A DNA stretch of 64,000 nucleotides, from assembly GCA_020226215.1 (NCBI GenBank), contig CM035232.1, positions 61,141,220 through 61,205,219 on the forward strand. The letters run 5' to 3'. Shown one piece after another: positions 13,648 to 24,456 of the stretch; positions within the stretch are counted from its first letter, which is position 1, and every line of letters begins with the position of its first letter. A program made the translations under genes and the position numbers. The notes under the pieces were generated by a model. The model did no database searches. It saw only the letters and a list, made by a program, of their open reading frames with translations, and was not told the DNA's origin. The stretch comes from Sindora glabra (Eukaryota; Streptophyta; Magnoliopsida; Fabales; Fabaceae).

Positions 13648-14694
13648 GGAAAAAATAAGATATTCGAACTACAACTTGTAATCATGTAAGTATGATTATT
13701 TAAATAAGTTGTATGATTGCAAAAAGTTATGCCTATTAATTATTCAATTTGACCATGAATTTTAAATTAACTACTTGTATAATGTGTATTATTTCAGTTA
13801 TGACGGATGTCAAGGCACGACACCACGGAGGTGATGCTAGAGGCGACCCATTGCAGCGACCCATCTATATTTTATCACAGTGCGAGGGATTAGGTATCTG
13901 TTCTTAAATGTGAATACTTGAGATTGGTTAAATATCTTGTTTATGGTATTGATATTTTTCTTTATCTATTGAAGTGACAGTTGCGAGAAAGAAGGGTCCG
14001 AATAGGTCCTTCAGGTTGCATGAGAAGATAGCCAAGGGTGGGAGGAAACTGGTGCCTGTACAATTTAATATGACTAGTACATGGCATGCAATTGATGAGA
14101 ATGTTAGCCATCTCCCTCATGATATTAGCAACATGATCTGAGCCCATGTGCCACCTTATTATAAGTCATGGTGTAACTCCCTTACTTATCAACACTTTAA
14201 TCCTCCTTAAATAGATAATTAACGCATGCTAATTTTCCTTCTACTCTAGGCTAACTCACAATACCATGAATATTCTGCATCTCAAACACTTTAGGCAAGG
14301 GTTATGTAATTATACAACAAGTTCAACTTACAAAACATACATCCATCATTTACAATATCACCAACTGTACAATCATTTTTAATATACAACTTCAAAACTT
14401 TACTCTCCTTTGCCGAGAGGGCCTTTAGAAGCATCACCTGGAATGGTTAGTAACAAAACAGAAAAAACATGAGAAACAAAGTTTCCCAGTAGCTAACTAT
14501 TACCATAAAAACATATCAAGCCATTCCAGATCCTTAAGCAAATAAATCATACGTTTCGAAATCAATTACTCATTTGTCATCAAATTCAACATCATACCAT
14601 TGTAAGAAATATGTATTGCACACAGCAATCATCAAGCCCATTCAAGGACTTATCTCAATCAATATCTAGATGGCCATCACAGATAATCGTACCT

Positions 14695-14890
14695 AGGCCT
14701 CATATACAGCATCACGCTGTCTTCCCAAGGTACTCTAAAGGCCATAGGCCATAGGCTTCATATATAGCATCACGCTATCTTCTCGGGGAACTCTAAAGGC
14801 CATAGGTACCGCACATAGCAATTGCATTATCATCCTGGGGAACACTCAGGCCATAGGCCTCATATACAGCATTTCACTGTCTTCCCGGTT
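14695..14890 (+). repeat. Tandem repeats inside the LTR (about 4 units of 50-59 bp)
   Basis: Units follow the pattern CAGCATCACGCTGTCTTCCC, then roughly GGTACTCTAAAGGCCATAGG, with diverged copies near 14706, 14765, 14816 and 14866. Each unit carries a small inverted repeat (CAGCATCACGCTG). The same array is present in reverse at about 55570-55770. Confidence 0.75.
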
Positions 14891-15296
14891 GCGCACACAG
14901 CTATTTCATACACATTCCATACAATGGCAAAATTAACAGAAAATCATGTAAATAGAAAACAGAGCTTAAGGATAAAGCTAGCTACCTTTTTATAAGCTTC
15001 CAATAGTGATGTTTCCCTTGCCCTCACTTATAACTTCTTTACAATTCCCCTTGCCTTTCCAAGTTGTCACTTCTTAGTCTATACAAATACACATCATAGT
15101 TTCTTATTAGAACATCATCACTTTCCCTAATCCTCATGTACTATTTACTTTCTCTACTTAATTAAATGCATACTTAGATGCTCTATACTTTGCTTTCAAG
15201 CCTTGAAATGACACATATGAACATTAGAAAAGGATCCAGGGGTAAAGCCATGCAAAACATGAAGAAATCAAGCCAAAAAGTTCACTTAACAAAGAA

Positions 15297-15534
15297 CACG
15301 GGGGTCCCATACCCAGTGTTCAGGGCCGTGTTCCTTACTGGATCACTTCGAGGCTTCACTGGGTTACTCGACAAAGAACACGGGGGTGAACACGGGCCGT
15401 GTTCTACCCCGTGTACCTTACTGCCCTTCAGTCCTGAAGTAAACACGGGGAGTGTTGCACCCCGTGTAGCACACTGATCAGCTTCGATGAAGAACACGGG
15501 GTACAACACGGGCCGTGTTCTACCCCGTGTACAT
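15297..15534 (+). repeat. GC-rich ACACGGG/CCCGTGT inverted-repeat cluster in the LTR
   Basis: The motif AACACGGG and its complement CCCGTGTT recur about ten times, often as pairs such as ACACGGGCCGTGTT. This makes a strongly foldable, GC-rich island in an AT-rich LTR. Short ORFs on both strands here are by-products of the repeats. The same cluster occurs at about 54865-55105 in reverse. Confidence 0.8.
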
Positions 15535-18207
15535 CACTGATCCTCCGAAAACACATTAAACAGTTAAAACTTCTTCCTTCCTTCTTTTTCATATTCATAG
15601 TTTTGGCTTCTCAAAAGGAAAAATACACACAAACACTTTCACAAATCAAAGTTTCATCTTTCATAGGCTTTAAGCTTCATAGAAATTATTCTAACTTCAT
15701 CATTTTAGCCAAGTTCCAAACATATCATGCCAACTCTACACATGCACCATTATGCCTCTAAAATCCAAATGTGTACATCATGTTTCTTGCTGTTTTTACA
15801 CAAAACCAAAGCCATAGATTAGCATAACAACATCCAAAACACCATTAAACATACTCAAATCATCCTAAACTCCATGTTCAATCACCCTTGACCACACCAA
15901 CCTCAAGATTTCAAGAAACTAAGAAGAGTACATTAAAGAGCTCTTAGAGGAGAATATTTTTACCTCTTGGTGCAACTTGAAAATCCTCACTTGGGGCTCC
16001 CCAAAATTAATCAAACTTGAGCTTTTCCTCAATCTAGGCACATCAATGGATAGAGCTTGAGGAGAAGAATAAATTTCCCTTCTACACCTTAGCTTGAATC
16101 TAAGTATTTTTGGGTGAAAAGCTAGGAGAAACTTTCTCTCTCTTCCTTCTCTCTCTCTCACACGTTCAAGCTTGCTTTCATGGAGTTCCTGCAGCTTTTG
16201 GAAAAATGGAGAAGAAAGTGGGGTTTTCATGAAGCTTCTAGGGGCATTTTGGTCCTTTTTAAAATTTTCAAGGGTATTTTAGTCCTTTTTCACCAATTAA
16301 TAAGGCTATTCTTGCCAATATTTTTCTAATAATGACACTTGTCATAAATCCATTGGTCACACTAATTAAAATCACATATTGCACCCCAAAATCTTAGTTA
16401 TTCATATTAGATCCCAAATTCTTGATTATTTTCACTTTAACCACACCCGATTATGCACTTTTGCAAATTAGTCCATAGGGTTTCTATCTGTTTAAAATTT
16501 CTTACACTATCAGACTTAGATAACTCCCCTTTTTAGGGTTTTCTAACCTCCTCTGATCATTTATATTGCTTATGAAAATAAATTCTTTTCCCTACTATCC
16601 TTTTTCCTTCAAAAATTTCATTTACCCTTACACTTAATTCCTTTCAACTTGAGATTCACCCACTAAGCTAAATCAAACGTACTCTTCGTTTCTACGACCT
16701 TAGAAAATAAAGATTCAAATAATAGAATTAAAAATTTAGGACATTACACATGGCGAGCTGTACCTCAGCAGATCCGAGATAGAGTTATGCAGGAGGTTTG
16801 CATAAGTATTTATCTCCTCCATTTGATGAATTAATCCTTCTAAGATTGAAATTTGTAAATATATTACTCACAAATTTGTTAAATGTCTTATAATGCAGTC
16901 TCACTTCTAGTTCTAGGGCATCTCTAAGGGTAATTGGGATAGAGTGATCTCTGATTTGATGCGGACTATTATAGACTTGTACAAAGATTGAAAGTACAGG
17001 TTGAACAAGCATTTTTTAGAGCACGAGGGCGATTGGAACCAAGGCTATGATTTGGATCATACTAGACATTGTGTCCCCTAATTTGTCTCACTGCAAACAT
17101 GGCAGAGGTGCGTGGACTTTTTTTACGGCGATGAGTACAGGGTAAGTATGATATTTTATGGGATTAGGTCATTATTTCACATATCTAAATTGTAAACATA
17201 AAAATTTAATATTATTTTTTTAATTTGTAAGAGTTGTCTCGGAGGAATGCAAATAATAGAGCGCAGAAGGTCGTGAATAATCAACATAGGTCAAAGTCTA
17301 TTGCTGCACATCGTTTTGATAAGGTAAATTAACTTTTTGTTTTATTTTTTAAATGTACATTTTGTTAGTTAGCTTTTTGTTCATTGTTTATTTATTTTTA
17401 TCCTTTTTTCTTTTACAAAAAATGAATAGAGAAATAAAGATACTAATGAGTTGCAGTCAGTTCTTAAGAATTTTAGTAATCGACACACGTATAGGTTGGG
17501 AGAGTGGGTGCATCCGATCCCTTAGGGGAAATATGTAAGTTAGTTAAATTTTATATTTTAAATAGAATTTTATAAATATATCTTGTAGTATTTATTATTG
17601 AATTTTATTTTAATAATTTAAGGTGAGGATAACTAAGTTAGTGACTCAGCACACACAGTTTAGTATATCATCCACTAGTTTGCTTAGTACTCCTGTACAG
17701 ATAGATGAGGTTGCTATCGCCAATTAGGTGCTTGGCACTCGTTGAGGGTATGGAAGGCTATTGGGCATGTGCTAGCTGGTAAGTCCTATCATTCGGCAAG
17801 CACTTCTAGTGTTAGAGGGAGTTCACAGTCCATGTCTCAAGTCGGTGAGTTGCAAGAGCAGTTATAGTAGAGTTGAGACCAATTTTAGCAGAGCAGCAGT
17901 TGATTCAACAATAGCAACAACAGTAGATTACTCAGTAGCATTAGATGCAGTAGCAACTTTGGACTTACCTTACTAAGATAATCTCCATTCTTAAATAGTA
18001 GGGTATTGTCCTACCACAGCCTCCATTTGCTGCTACTACACCTCTTGGGTCGAGTAGATTTGCAACTGCACCTGCCGTTTAGCCACCTGATCCTTCTCAA
18101 CCGTCACCATTATTTTATTATCCTTGTTGCCAAGATAATGATGATGATGATAGTACTGACACTGATGAAGATGCATCGACATACTTCCACCTCCCCTCCC
18201 TATAGTA

Positions 18208-18535
18208 TATTATGTATATATATATTTCATATGTACACATTTACATGAATTCTATATATATAATTTATTCATATAAATACTGTTTATACAATTGCTTTAT
18301 AAGTACTCATTCTTTTTATGTTGGATTAAATTGTTATACATTATTATTAGTACTATTAATATGTTGTAGTTGTATAATTTACATTAAATTAAATTTAAAA
18401 AAGATAAATATAATTCAAATGAATTCAAACAAAGAATATTTTAGATTATGTTGTTAAATATAATATATTATTTGAAATACACTTAATTATAACAATAGTT
18501 TCAATTTAATTTTTTTTTAAAAAATTTAAAAAACC
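18208..18535 (+). other. CACTA 3' non-coding stretch
   Basis: AT-rich sequence between the end of the TNP1-like gene and the right subterminal repeats. Presumably 3' untranslated sequence of the transposon; nothing else is seen. Confidence 0.4.
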
Positions 18536-18955
18536 TTCAGTGACGACATCATCATTGCTATAGGTGGTTTTTTAGCGACGACAATGTTACCATTATAGGT
18601 GGAAAATGTCATCACTGAAGTTCAAACTTTTAGCAATGACATTATCATCAATGAAGATTAAACTTTCAATGACTACATTGTCGTCAACGATGACATTTTG
18701 ACCTATAATGATGATAATGTTATCGTTGAAAATCAAATTTCAAAATTTTTTAAATTTTGAAAATGGTTTCTACGACGACAAAGTTGTCGTAGAAGGTTAT
18801 ACTTTTAGCAACGATAAATTGTCGTCGGTGTTGGTTGTTTCACCTACGAAGTTATACCAACGATATTTTCACTGACGACTTTTACATTTACAAATGACCG
18901 AGCGCTCTACACTGACGACAAATATCATCGCTAAAAGTTTTTTTTTGTTGTAGTT
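18536..18955 (+). repeat. CACTA right subterminal repeats
   Basis: Array of GACGACATCATC, GACGACAATGTT, TCATCACTGAAG, TCGTCGGTG and related motifs in both orientations, matching the left array at 7320-7745. It ends at the terminal inverted repeat TTTTGTTGTAGTT. Confidence 0.85.
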
Positions 18956-20740
18956 TATATTATATATAAGTATATAAAAAATAAAAAATTGAATATACTT
19001 AACTTGTACAAATGTAATTTTAAAACACAAATACAATAAATAAATATTGAAATTATGCTTATACTTATTAATGCAAAATAAATTTGATTACAATAAACAT
19101 ATTATAATTGAAGCTATTTTAATATTAAAATCAGAATATAAAAATTTAAATATGCAATATACAATTTGAATATTTCTATGTGTTTTTTTTTCATATTTAG
19201 ATACTTGAGAATATTAATTCATATTAAAATATAAAAAAGTTAATTTGAACTTCATAAATTTTTTTGCATTCACCATTCCTATGATTTTAGAGATATTAAT
19301 TAAAATAAATAATATCACTAATTTCACCTTGTTAAAATCTTAAGTGGAGATGAGTGAATGCGTCTTGACAGTCACAATATGAAATAAAAATTGTGGCTCG
19401 AATCTGGATTAGTCGGAGGTCCAATGTGGCGTACCGAATACCGGATGGTCCATACCAAAAAAATAAAAATGAAAAACATCTCCGTCGCGAAGTAGATGCA
19501 TGGTACAGCTAGTAAGGAATTATTTGCAACCTCAGGCTTCATATCGGTTAAACAGGCTTGTTTTTGCGGGCATGGATATATGTTTGTATTATTTAAATTA
19601 ATTTTAAGCATGAATTTTCACCTCCTTAATAAATATGGCTTCATATATATGTATAATTACTCTTTTGTAAAACTAGTTAAGTTATTCTATCTCAATATTT
19701 TAATGATTAATAACTAATTGAATATTTATTTAAAATAGTTGCACATGCTAAATTTTCAGCTAAATTTTTATTATGTACTTATACATATATAATAAAAGTG
19801 TGAGGATTAATCATTCAACGAATAGTGGGTGTGGTAATTTTTTATACAATATAATAATTTAATACCAATACAAAGTCTTTGTTATGGTTTGAATTGTAAA
19901 TAGATTGATCTTTTAATACAAATAACTAATAGATTGTATTCGAGTAATAAACAAGATATGTCAATCCATTTAAGAAATTATATTAAATTTTTAAAAATAT
20001 TATTTAAAAATAACTAAAATTAAATTATAATTATAAATAATTATATATAATGAAGATATAAAATTCATGTTTTAATAAAATACTAACAAAAGTTCAAAAA
20101 AAGTATTTTATCAATAATTAAAAATATTTTTGTGAAAGATAATAAGTAATTTAATTTAATAAATAATTTTATTAATTAAGATTATTAAATAAGTTAGACG
20201 AATTGATCTATCTTAACACATTTAATAAATGGGTTAATTAGATTCGATGCAATTATTATTGGAGCTTGGTTAAGTTGTTATTAATTTTTAACACGATACA
20301 AACTCAAAATATGAATACAATTTGCCACCTGTAGCAAATAGTAAAAACTTTTTGCTAAGTCTTATAAAAATTTAACATAAAAATTATAAAATTTGAATTT
20401 AATCTATTGTAGTATAAAATAATTTTATATTATCATTTATTCATATTTTATCATATTATTAAAAAATTATTAAAACTCTTTTATTTGATGAAAATTCTTC
20501 ATTAATACTAATTTTTAATGAAATATTATTTTCCTGTTCACTGATAGCACCAAAAGGTGACTCAAATTTAAACTCAAGGTTATAAACAGCTACTTGTATA
20601 TCTCATGCGAATCATTGACGTACATTAAATTGATAAAATAAAATCTAGAGAAAAAGGTTCAATATAAAAATTTATTTAATACATATTTCACTGATTATAT
20701 TATAACTGGTTAATTCATATTTATACCAATACAATTATTA

Positions 20741-22995
20741 TTTATAATTGAAGATATTTAGTAAAATCAATTGATTATATTAACTGATTTGATTAACTGA
20801 TAGTATTAATCGAAGATGTTTAATAAAATTAGTTATTTATTATTAATTGTTTGAATGTAAAATGATATATAAAAAATGTGTATGTTTTATGATTAATTTG
20901 AGTATTTTTTATTTTAATAAATTTTTATATTATAATTATAATATTTTTATTACATTATATATTTTTAAAAAATTATATAATTATAATTTATTATACTTAT
21001 TTGATTTTGTTTTAAAAAATAAATAGTTATAATTATTTAATTAAGAAATACTTGTAATATTTTGATAGATACCACTTGTAATATATTGATAGATGTACTT
21101 GTAACTATCTTTAACATTCAATTCAAAATTCATACATTTATTATTAAAAATATTAATAAATTACATATTTTAAGTATAAAAAACATATCTTTCATAAGTA
21201 ATATAGTTGCTTCTTTTTTCTTTTTAGTATGTATTATTCTTTAATTTAAAAGGTATTATTTGATGAAAGATTAATAATTTTTTAATATGTTTTCTATTTT
21301 TTACTATGAAGAGAATACTTACTAACTTTGGAGACTAATTAAATGTTCTTCATTCAATTTTTCCTTTGTGGGAGGTTTGTAATTGACAAAGTAACTTGTA
21401 AAAAGATACACAATCAAATCTTGGGTGGAAACATCCATTCTCTTAGCTTTTGTGAAGAAGAATATGGTAACACTATAGAGTTAATAGAATGAAAATATCA
21501 AAACAAATAATTGAGTATCGAATAATTATAGAAAACAATGTGTAATAGTTTTAAGTTTTTGGGCACGCTTAGCTACATCCCTCTTAGAAGTTGAATGATA
21601 CTAAAAGATAAAGATATGTTTAAAATTAAACAATCATAAATTAACTAGCAAAATTTTTCTGTTCTTTCTTAAAGAACTACTAACAATGAGGTATTATTGT
21701 TATTGATTCCTATTAAGAATTAATGCAAAGTATCCCTCCAAGTTAAGCCGGAAAAAGCGGCCGACGTGTGTAATGACCTATTCATCAAACCAAAACACAA
21801 GTAAGGTGAGACTTCAAGGCTTTGGATAAATTTGCCAACCCAAATCTCTAATGTTTAAACCTAAATTAAGATTACTAAATACATAAACTTGTAAAAATAT
21901 AATATTATGTACTTGCCAATCATGATTATTTCCAACCAAGTCTAATTGTTATTTAATTTCCTTTTAAAACTAGTAATATATGTAAATGATAAAGTAGTTA
22001 GAGATATATGTCTATATATTTAGGAGTAAATGAGTTATCGATATCTAAATTAATGCTACTTATAAGGGTGTTGCCAATAATACATTTTTCCTTAGGTGTC
22101 TCTTTTACTACATCTTCATATTCAAGTTGCACCCTAGGCACTATTTTATCGCCAAAGGGGTCATTCCTCCTCCTCAATATAAGTAACCCATGATATGGTT
22201 ACCCATCAAACGTTATGTGTTTTTTGGTTTATAAATATATATATAAGTATACCTAATGATATGATTAATATTATGACAATCTTGTAAAAGAATAAATGAT
22301 TTGAAATATTAAAATTCATATAAATATATTTAATATTATATGATTTGAATAAGCGGTAACAATGATAATTATATAAATGTAATTAAATTGAGGTGGTATG
22401 AAATAAAAATACATAATACATATTATATATAAAAAAATTAAAAAATAATATTTCAATCAAAATAAATTATTTCAAATCAAATAATTTAATTTAATATAAT
22501 TTAATAATATGAAAATTTAAACTCTGTTCAACCGGATGGAAAATAGACACCACTACATCCCCCATGCAAGTGCGTCCTTTTCAGGTCGGGTGGGGAATCC
22601 CACCATCACGCCTTCTGCGTGAAAAACAAAATGGACAAATCCAATGTTCTTTTCGGCAGTAACATTGTTGGCCAGGCCACTGCCAGAAATCAAGGTAAAT
22701 ATTCCTTGAACAGCCATGGCCTGCGCACAATTTAAATCATACTTTCGCAGGCAGATCTCTAATCGAACTGAAGAGCACCATTTCCATTTGCAACTTAGCT
22801 TGTATTTTTTATAATAATATTTTTTTTTGAAAAAAAATGCATTTAAGTCTGTGAAAGATGAGAGAAAGGACAGGTTCACTGCTACTGGCTATTTGTCACA
22901 TCCATATATAGTGCTCCCACTCAAGACTGTGGAGTCTGTGGTGGAGCGGTGGTCCTAATTAATTATCACAACATTTGATGTAATAATATCATAAT
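20741..22995. other. AT-rich spacer between the two duplication copies
   Basis: No gene recognised. The first 700 bases are very AT-rich. On the minus strand 22030-22195 has an open stretch (RRNDPFGDKIVPRVQLEYE) that I cannot assign. The last 450 bases are less AT-rich and are listed separately. Confidence 0.4.
22553..22879 (-). other. Unrecognised open stretch, GC-richer than its surroundings
   Basis: A 108-codon minus-strand open frame whose second half has normal protein-like composition (NCAQAMAVQGIFTLISGSG, then NNVTAEKNIGFVHFVFHAEG, then PTRPEKDALAWG). Its first half is lysine and tyrosine rich from an A/T tract and looks like intron or chance sequence. I do not recognise the family. 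It sits just upstream of duplication copy 2 and has no counterpart in front of copy 1. It could be an exon remnant of a lost gene or a transposon fragment. Confidence 0.3.
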
Positions 22996-23334
22996 ATTTG
23001 CATACAGAACTCATGTATCAATTAGCATAATTACACATCATATTAAGAGCCTCAAAATTAGCTTTTTTCCTTATTTAGTCTAGGACCATAGTGTGAAAAT
23101 AGCTTGCATATTGGTATAAAAGAAAAAAAAACTTGTATACACATGTACATAATGCAACAAGCAGAATACAATCCTTTTTTCTATTCTGTTGAAGTGAGTT
23201 TGTATCCAACGTGTTGATCAGGATCAGGAAGAGTTTTCATGTATCTCTACCATGAAGAAGCCACATGTTTTCTGATTTTTATATGATGCCTTGCGCTGAC
23301 TACAATTTTCATTTATATTTTTTTCATTGGTCTC

Positions 23335-23575
23335 CTCCATGGAGAGTCGTATTTCTAGGGAGCGTTCTAAGCATCTTGATACAAGTTGGGTTACTTTGAA
23401 TGCAGCAGTCCATTATCTTCTTCAACTCCCCTCTGTCATTAAGAAATGACTTTGTGGCTTGTGCAATTCACCAAGACACGTTTCTTTGATGGTCAACGGT
23501 GATCGAATGCTGTTAATCCCGTTATTATTTCAAGTAGCACAATGCGGAATGAGCAAACATAATTTTCCATTTTTC
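23335..23575 (-). pseudogene. RLCK VII-type kinase fragment, C-lobe exon (copy 2)
   Basis: Paralogue of 5030-5300. On the minus strand it reads MENYVCSFRIVLLEIITG, then GLTAFDHR, a stop, PSKKRVLVNCTSHKVIS, then after a frameshift ELKKIMD. In another frame follow AAFKVTQLVSRCLE and IRLSMEE. The LLEIITGLTAFD stretch is a clear subdomain IX-X signature of RLCK VII kinases. There are several stops and at least one frameshift. The activation-segment exon that should precede it (as at 6653-6770 in copy 1) is missing from this copy. Upstream in minus sense, 31.3-38.0 kb holds N-terminal exons of the same kinase family, so this could be the far 3' end of that broken gene. Confidence 0.78.
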
Positions 23576-23601
23576 AATGACCTATTTAATAACTAGCTAT
23601 C

Positions 23602-23609
23602 ATTAGCAT
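23602..23609 (+). other. Empty insertion site paralogous to the 5329-6092 MITE
   Basis: A single ATTAGCAT between CTATC and ACG, where copy 1 has the MITE flanked by ATCAATAT and ATTAGCAT. Confidence 0.7.
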
Positions 23610-24410
23610 ACGCAATAAAAATTACATATTTTTACATATATATAAAAGAAAAATGAACGAGAATAAGAGAAACCCAAGAACTTAATCATTGAAAAATGAA
23701 AATATAAAGGTGTTGTATCTATGATTAGCATTACTCTTTCTGTACTAAATTTTTAAATTTTTTACAAATTTTTGCGAGTTCTACTTGAAACACATATATA
23801 TATAATTATAATATAAAATTTTTTAACATTCTATAAAATACTTTTAATCTATTTTTAAAAAAATTATGCCTAAGTAAAAACATTTATAATTTACTAACAC
23901 CATATGCATACTCAATTTGTAAAATTATTCGTGTGATTAAAAAACTTAAAATAAACATTTATAATTGAGGCTATTTTAATATTAAAATCAGAATAGACAA
24001 ATTCAAACATGCAATATACAATCTGAATATTTCTGCATTTTTTTTTTCATATTTAGATACTTGAGAACATTAATTCACATAAAAATATATAAAAAAAAAA
24101 TTGAACTTAATAAAATTTCCTGCATTCACCATTCCATTGACTTTAGAGATACTAATTAAAATAAATAAATAAATAATATCATTAAATCCACTTTGCTAAA
24201 ATCTTAAGTTGAGATGAGTGAACGGGGTTCCCGGTCATAATATGAAATAAACAAACATCTCCGTCACAAAGTAGATGGACAGTACAGCCAGTATGGAATT
24301 ACTTGCAAACCTATGAAATCATGACTCGCGTCCTCCCGCTTGCATTTGAGCAGGATATTATTGACATTGGCTCCTCAGGCTTGATATGATCGGTTAGACA
24401 AGCTCGTTTT

Positions 24411-24418
<8 letters not shown>

Positions 24419-24453
<35 letters not shown>
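24419..24453. repeat. (TA)n microsatellite
   Basis: About 35 bases of uninterrupted TA repeats within duplication copy 2; absent at the equivalent point of copy 1. Confidence 0.9.

Positions 24454-24456
<3 letters not shown>

Larger units (their letters stand above)
14172..16748 (+). mobile_element. Solo LTR, 2577 bp, nested in the CACTA TNP1 gene
   Basis: It starts TGTAACTCCC and ends GGACATTACA, so the TG...CA and TGTAA/TTACA ends of an LTR are present. A perfect 5-bp target duplication CATGG flanks it (14167-14171 and 16749-16753). Removing one copy rejoins the exon in frame between SW and RAVPQQ. There is no second LTR, primer-binding site, gag or pol, so it is a solo LTR left by recombination between two LTRs. 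Superfamily is not decidable without an internal region; the length suggests a gypsy-type element with long LTRs, which is inference. Two halves of another copy lie at about 44150-45292 and 54837-56286. The strand given is arbitrary. Confidence 0.92.
13800..18207 (+). pseudogene. TNP1/TNPA-like CACTA gene, interrupted by a solo LTR
   Basis: This is the second gene typical of CACTA elements, whose protein binds the subterminal repeats. The start MTDVKARHHGGDARG at 13800 is followed by a donor at about 13893. The next exon, from about 13975, includes VARKKGPNRSFRLHEKIAKG and FNMTSTWHAIDENVSHLPHD. It is cut after YYKSW at 14171 by the LTR and resumes at 16754 as RAVPQQIRDRVMQE. Later exons give NKHFLEHEGDWNQGYD and CVDFFYGDEYR (about 16890-17142), RNANNRAQKVVNNQHRSKS (about 17238) and a KNKDTNELQSVL-type stretch (about 17430). 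Then come LGTR-GYGRLLG (about 17732) and a glutamine-rich tail (about 17850-17960). In-frame stops appear in several exons. The plant transposase (Ptta/En/Spm) family match is clear in motif order; exon borders are approximate. Confidence 0.8.
7320..18955 (+). mobile_element. CACTA (En/Spm) DNA transposon, about 11.6 kb, degenerate
   Basis: The left end is CACTACAAAAAAAAG. The right end, read on the minus strand, is AACTACAACAAAAAAAAAC, so the terminal inverted repeat is kept apart from the last base and a small indel. The 3-bp target duplication TAT flanks both sides (7317-7319 and 18956-18958), as expected for CACTA elements. Inside are subterminal repeat arrays at both ends, a TNP2-type transposase gene, a TNP1-type gene, and a nested solo LTR (14172-16748). 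Without the LTR and its extra target copy the element is about 9.05 kb. Multiple stop codons in both genes show it is not autonomous now. Confidence 0.92.
4701..20740 (+). repeat. Segmental duplication, copy 1 (with later insertions)
   Basis: Three blocks match 22996-25523 in the same order and orientation with high visible identity: 4701-5328, 6093 to about 6456, and about 19090-20740. Homology begins at the shared ATTTGCATAC and ends after ACAATTATT. Copy 1 is much longer because it holds a hAT-like MITE (5329-6092) and the CACTA element (7320-18955), plus about 1 kb (about 6457-7319 and 18956-19090) that copy 2 lacks. The shared part includes the last recognisable kinase exon. The 19.1-20.7 kb part is AT-rich and otherwise featureless. 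Confidence 0.85.

Noticed and set aside
14695..14890. Regularly spaced repeats that could suggest a CRISPR-like array
   Set aside because: Units are diverged tandem copies without constant repeats and unique spacers, inside a plant LTR; a repeated copy exists in reverse at 55570-55770.
15178..15509. ORFs of 75-99 codons on both strands inside the solo LTR
   Set aside because: They are made by the ACACGGG/CCCGTGT inverted repeats, which stay open on both strands; the same happens at 54922-55191. No family match.
15919..16230. 103-codon minus-strand ORF with REREGRERKFLL
   Set aside because: It comes from a CT-rich tract inside the LTR; the paralogous half near 44700 does not conserve the frame.
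14172..16748. A complete LTR retrotransposon rather than a solo LTR
   Set aside because: The 2577 bp carry no internal duplicate LTR, primer-binding site, polypurine tract or gag/pol sequence, and the target duplication is directly at its ends.
18006..18457. Two ORFs of about 80 codons at the end of the CACTA
   Set aside because: They are out of frame with the TNP1-like exons and consist of AT-rich 3' sequence.
7320..18955. CACTA element as an autonomous transposon
   Set aside because: Both genes contain many in-frame stops, and TNP1 is cut by an LTR.
21062..21244. 60-codon hydrophobic ORF
   Set aside because: Isoleucine, asparagine and lysine bias is that of random AT-rich DNA; no splice or start context.
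24290..24420. Minus-strand peptide NNILLKCKREDASHDF as a kinase SNILLD exon
   Set aside because: Only the ILL core fits, other frames are equally open, and the paralogous region near 19500 does not keep it.
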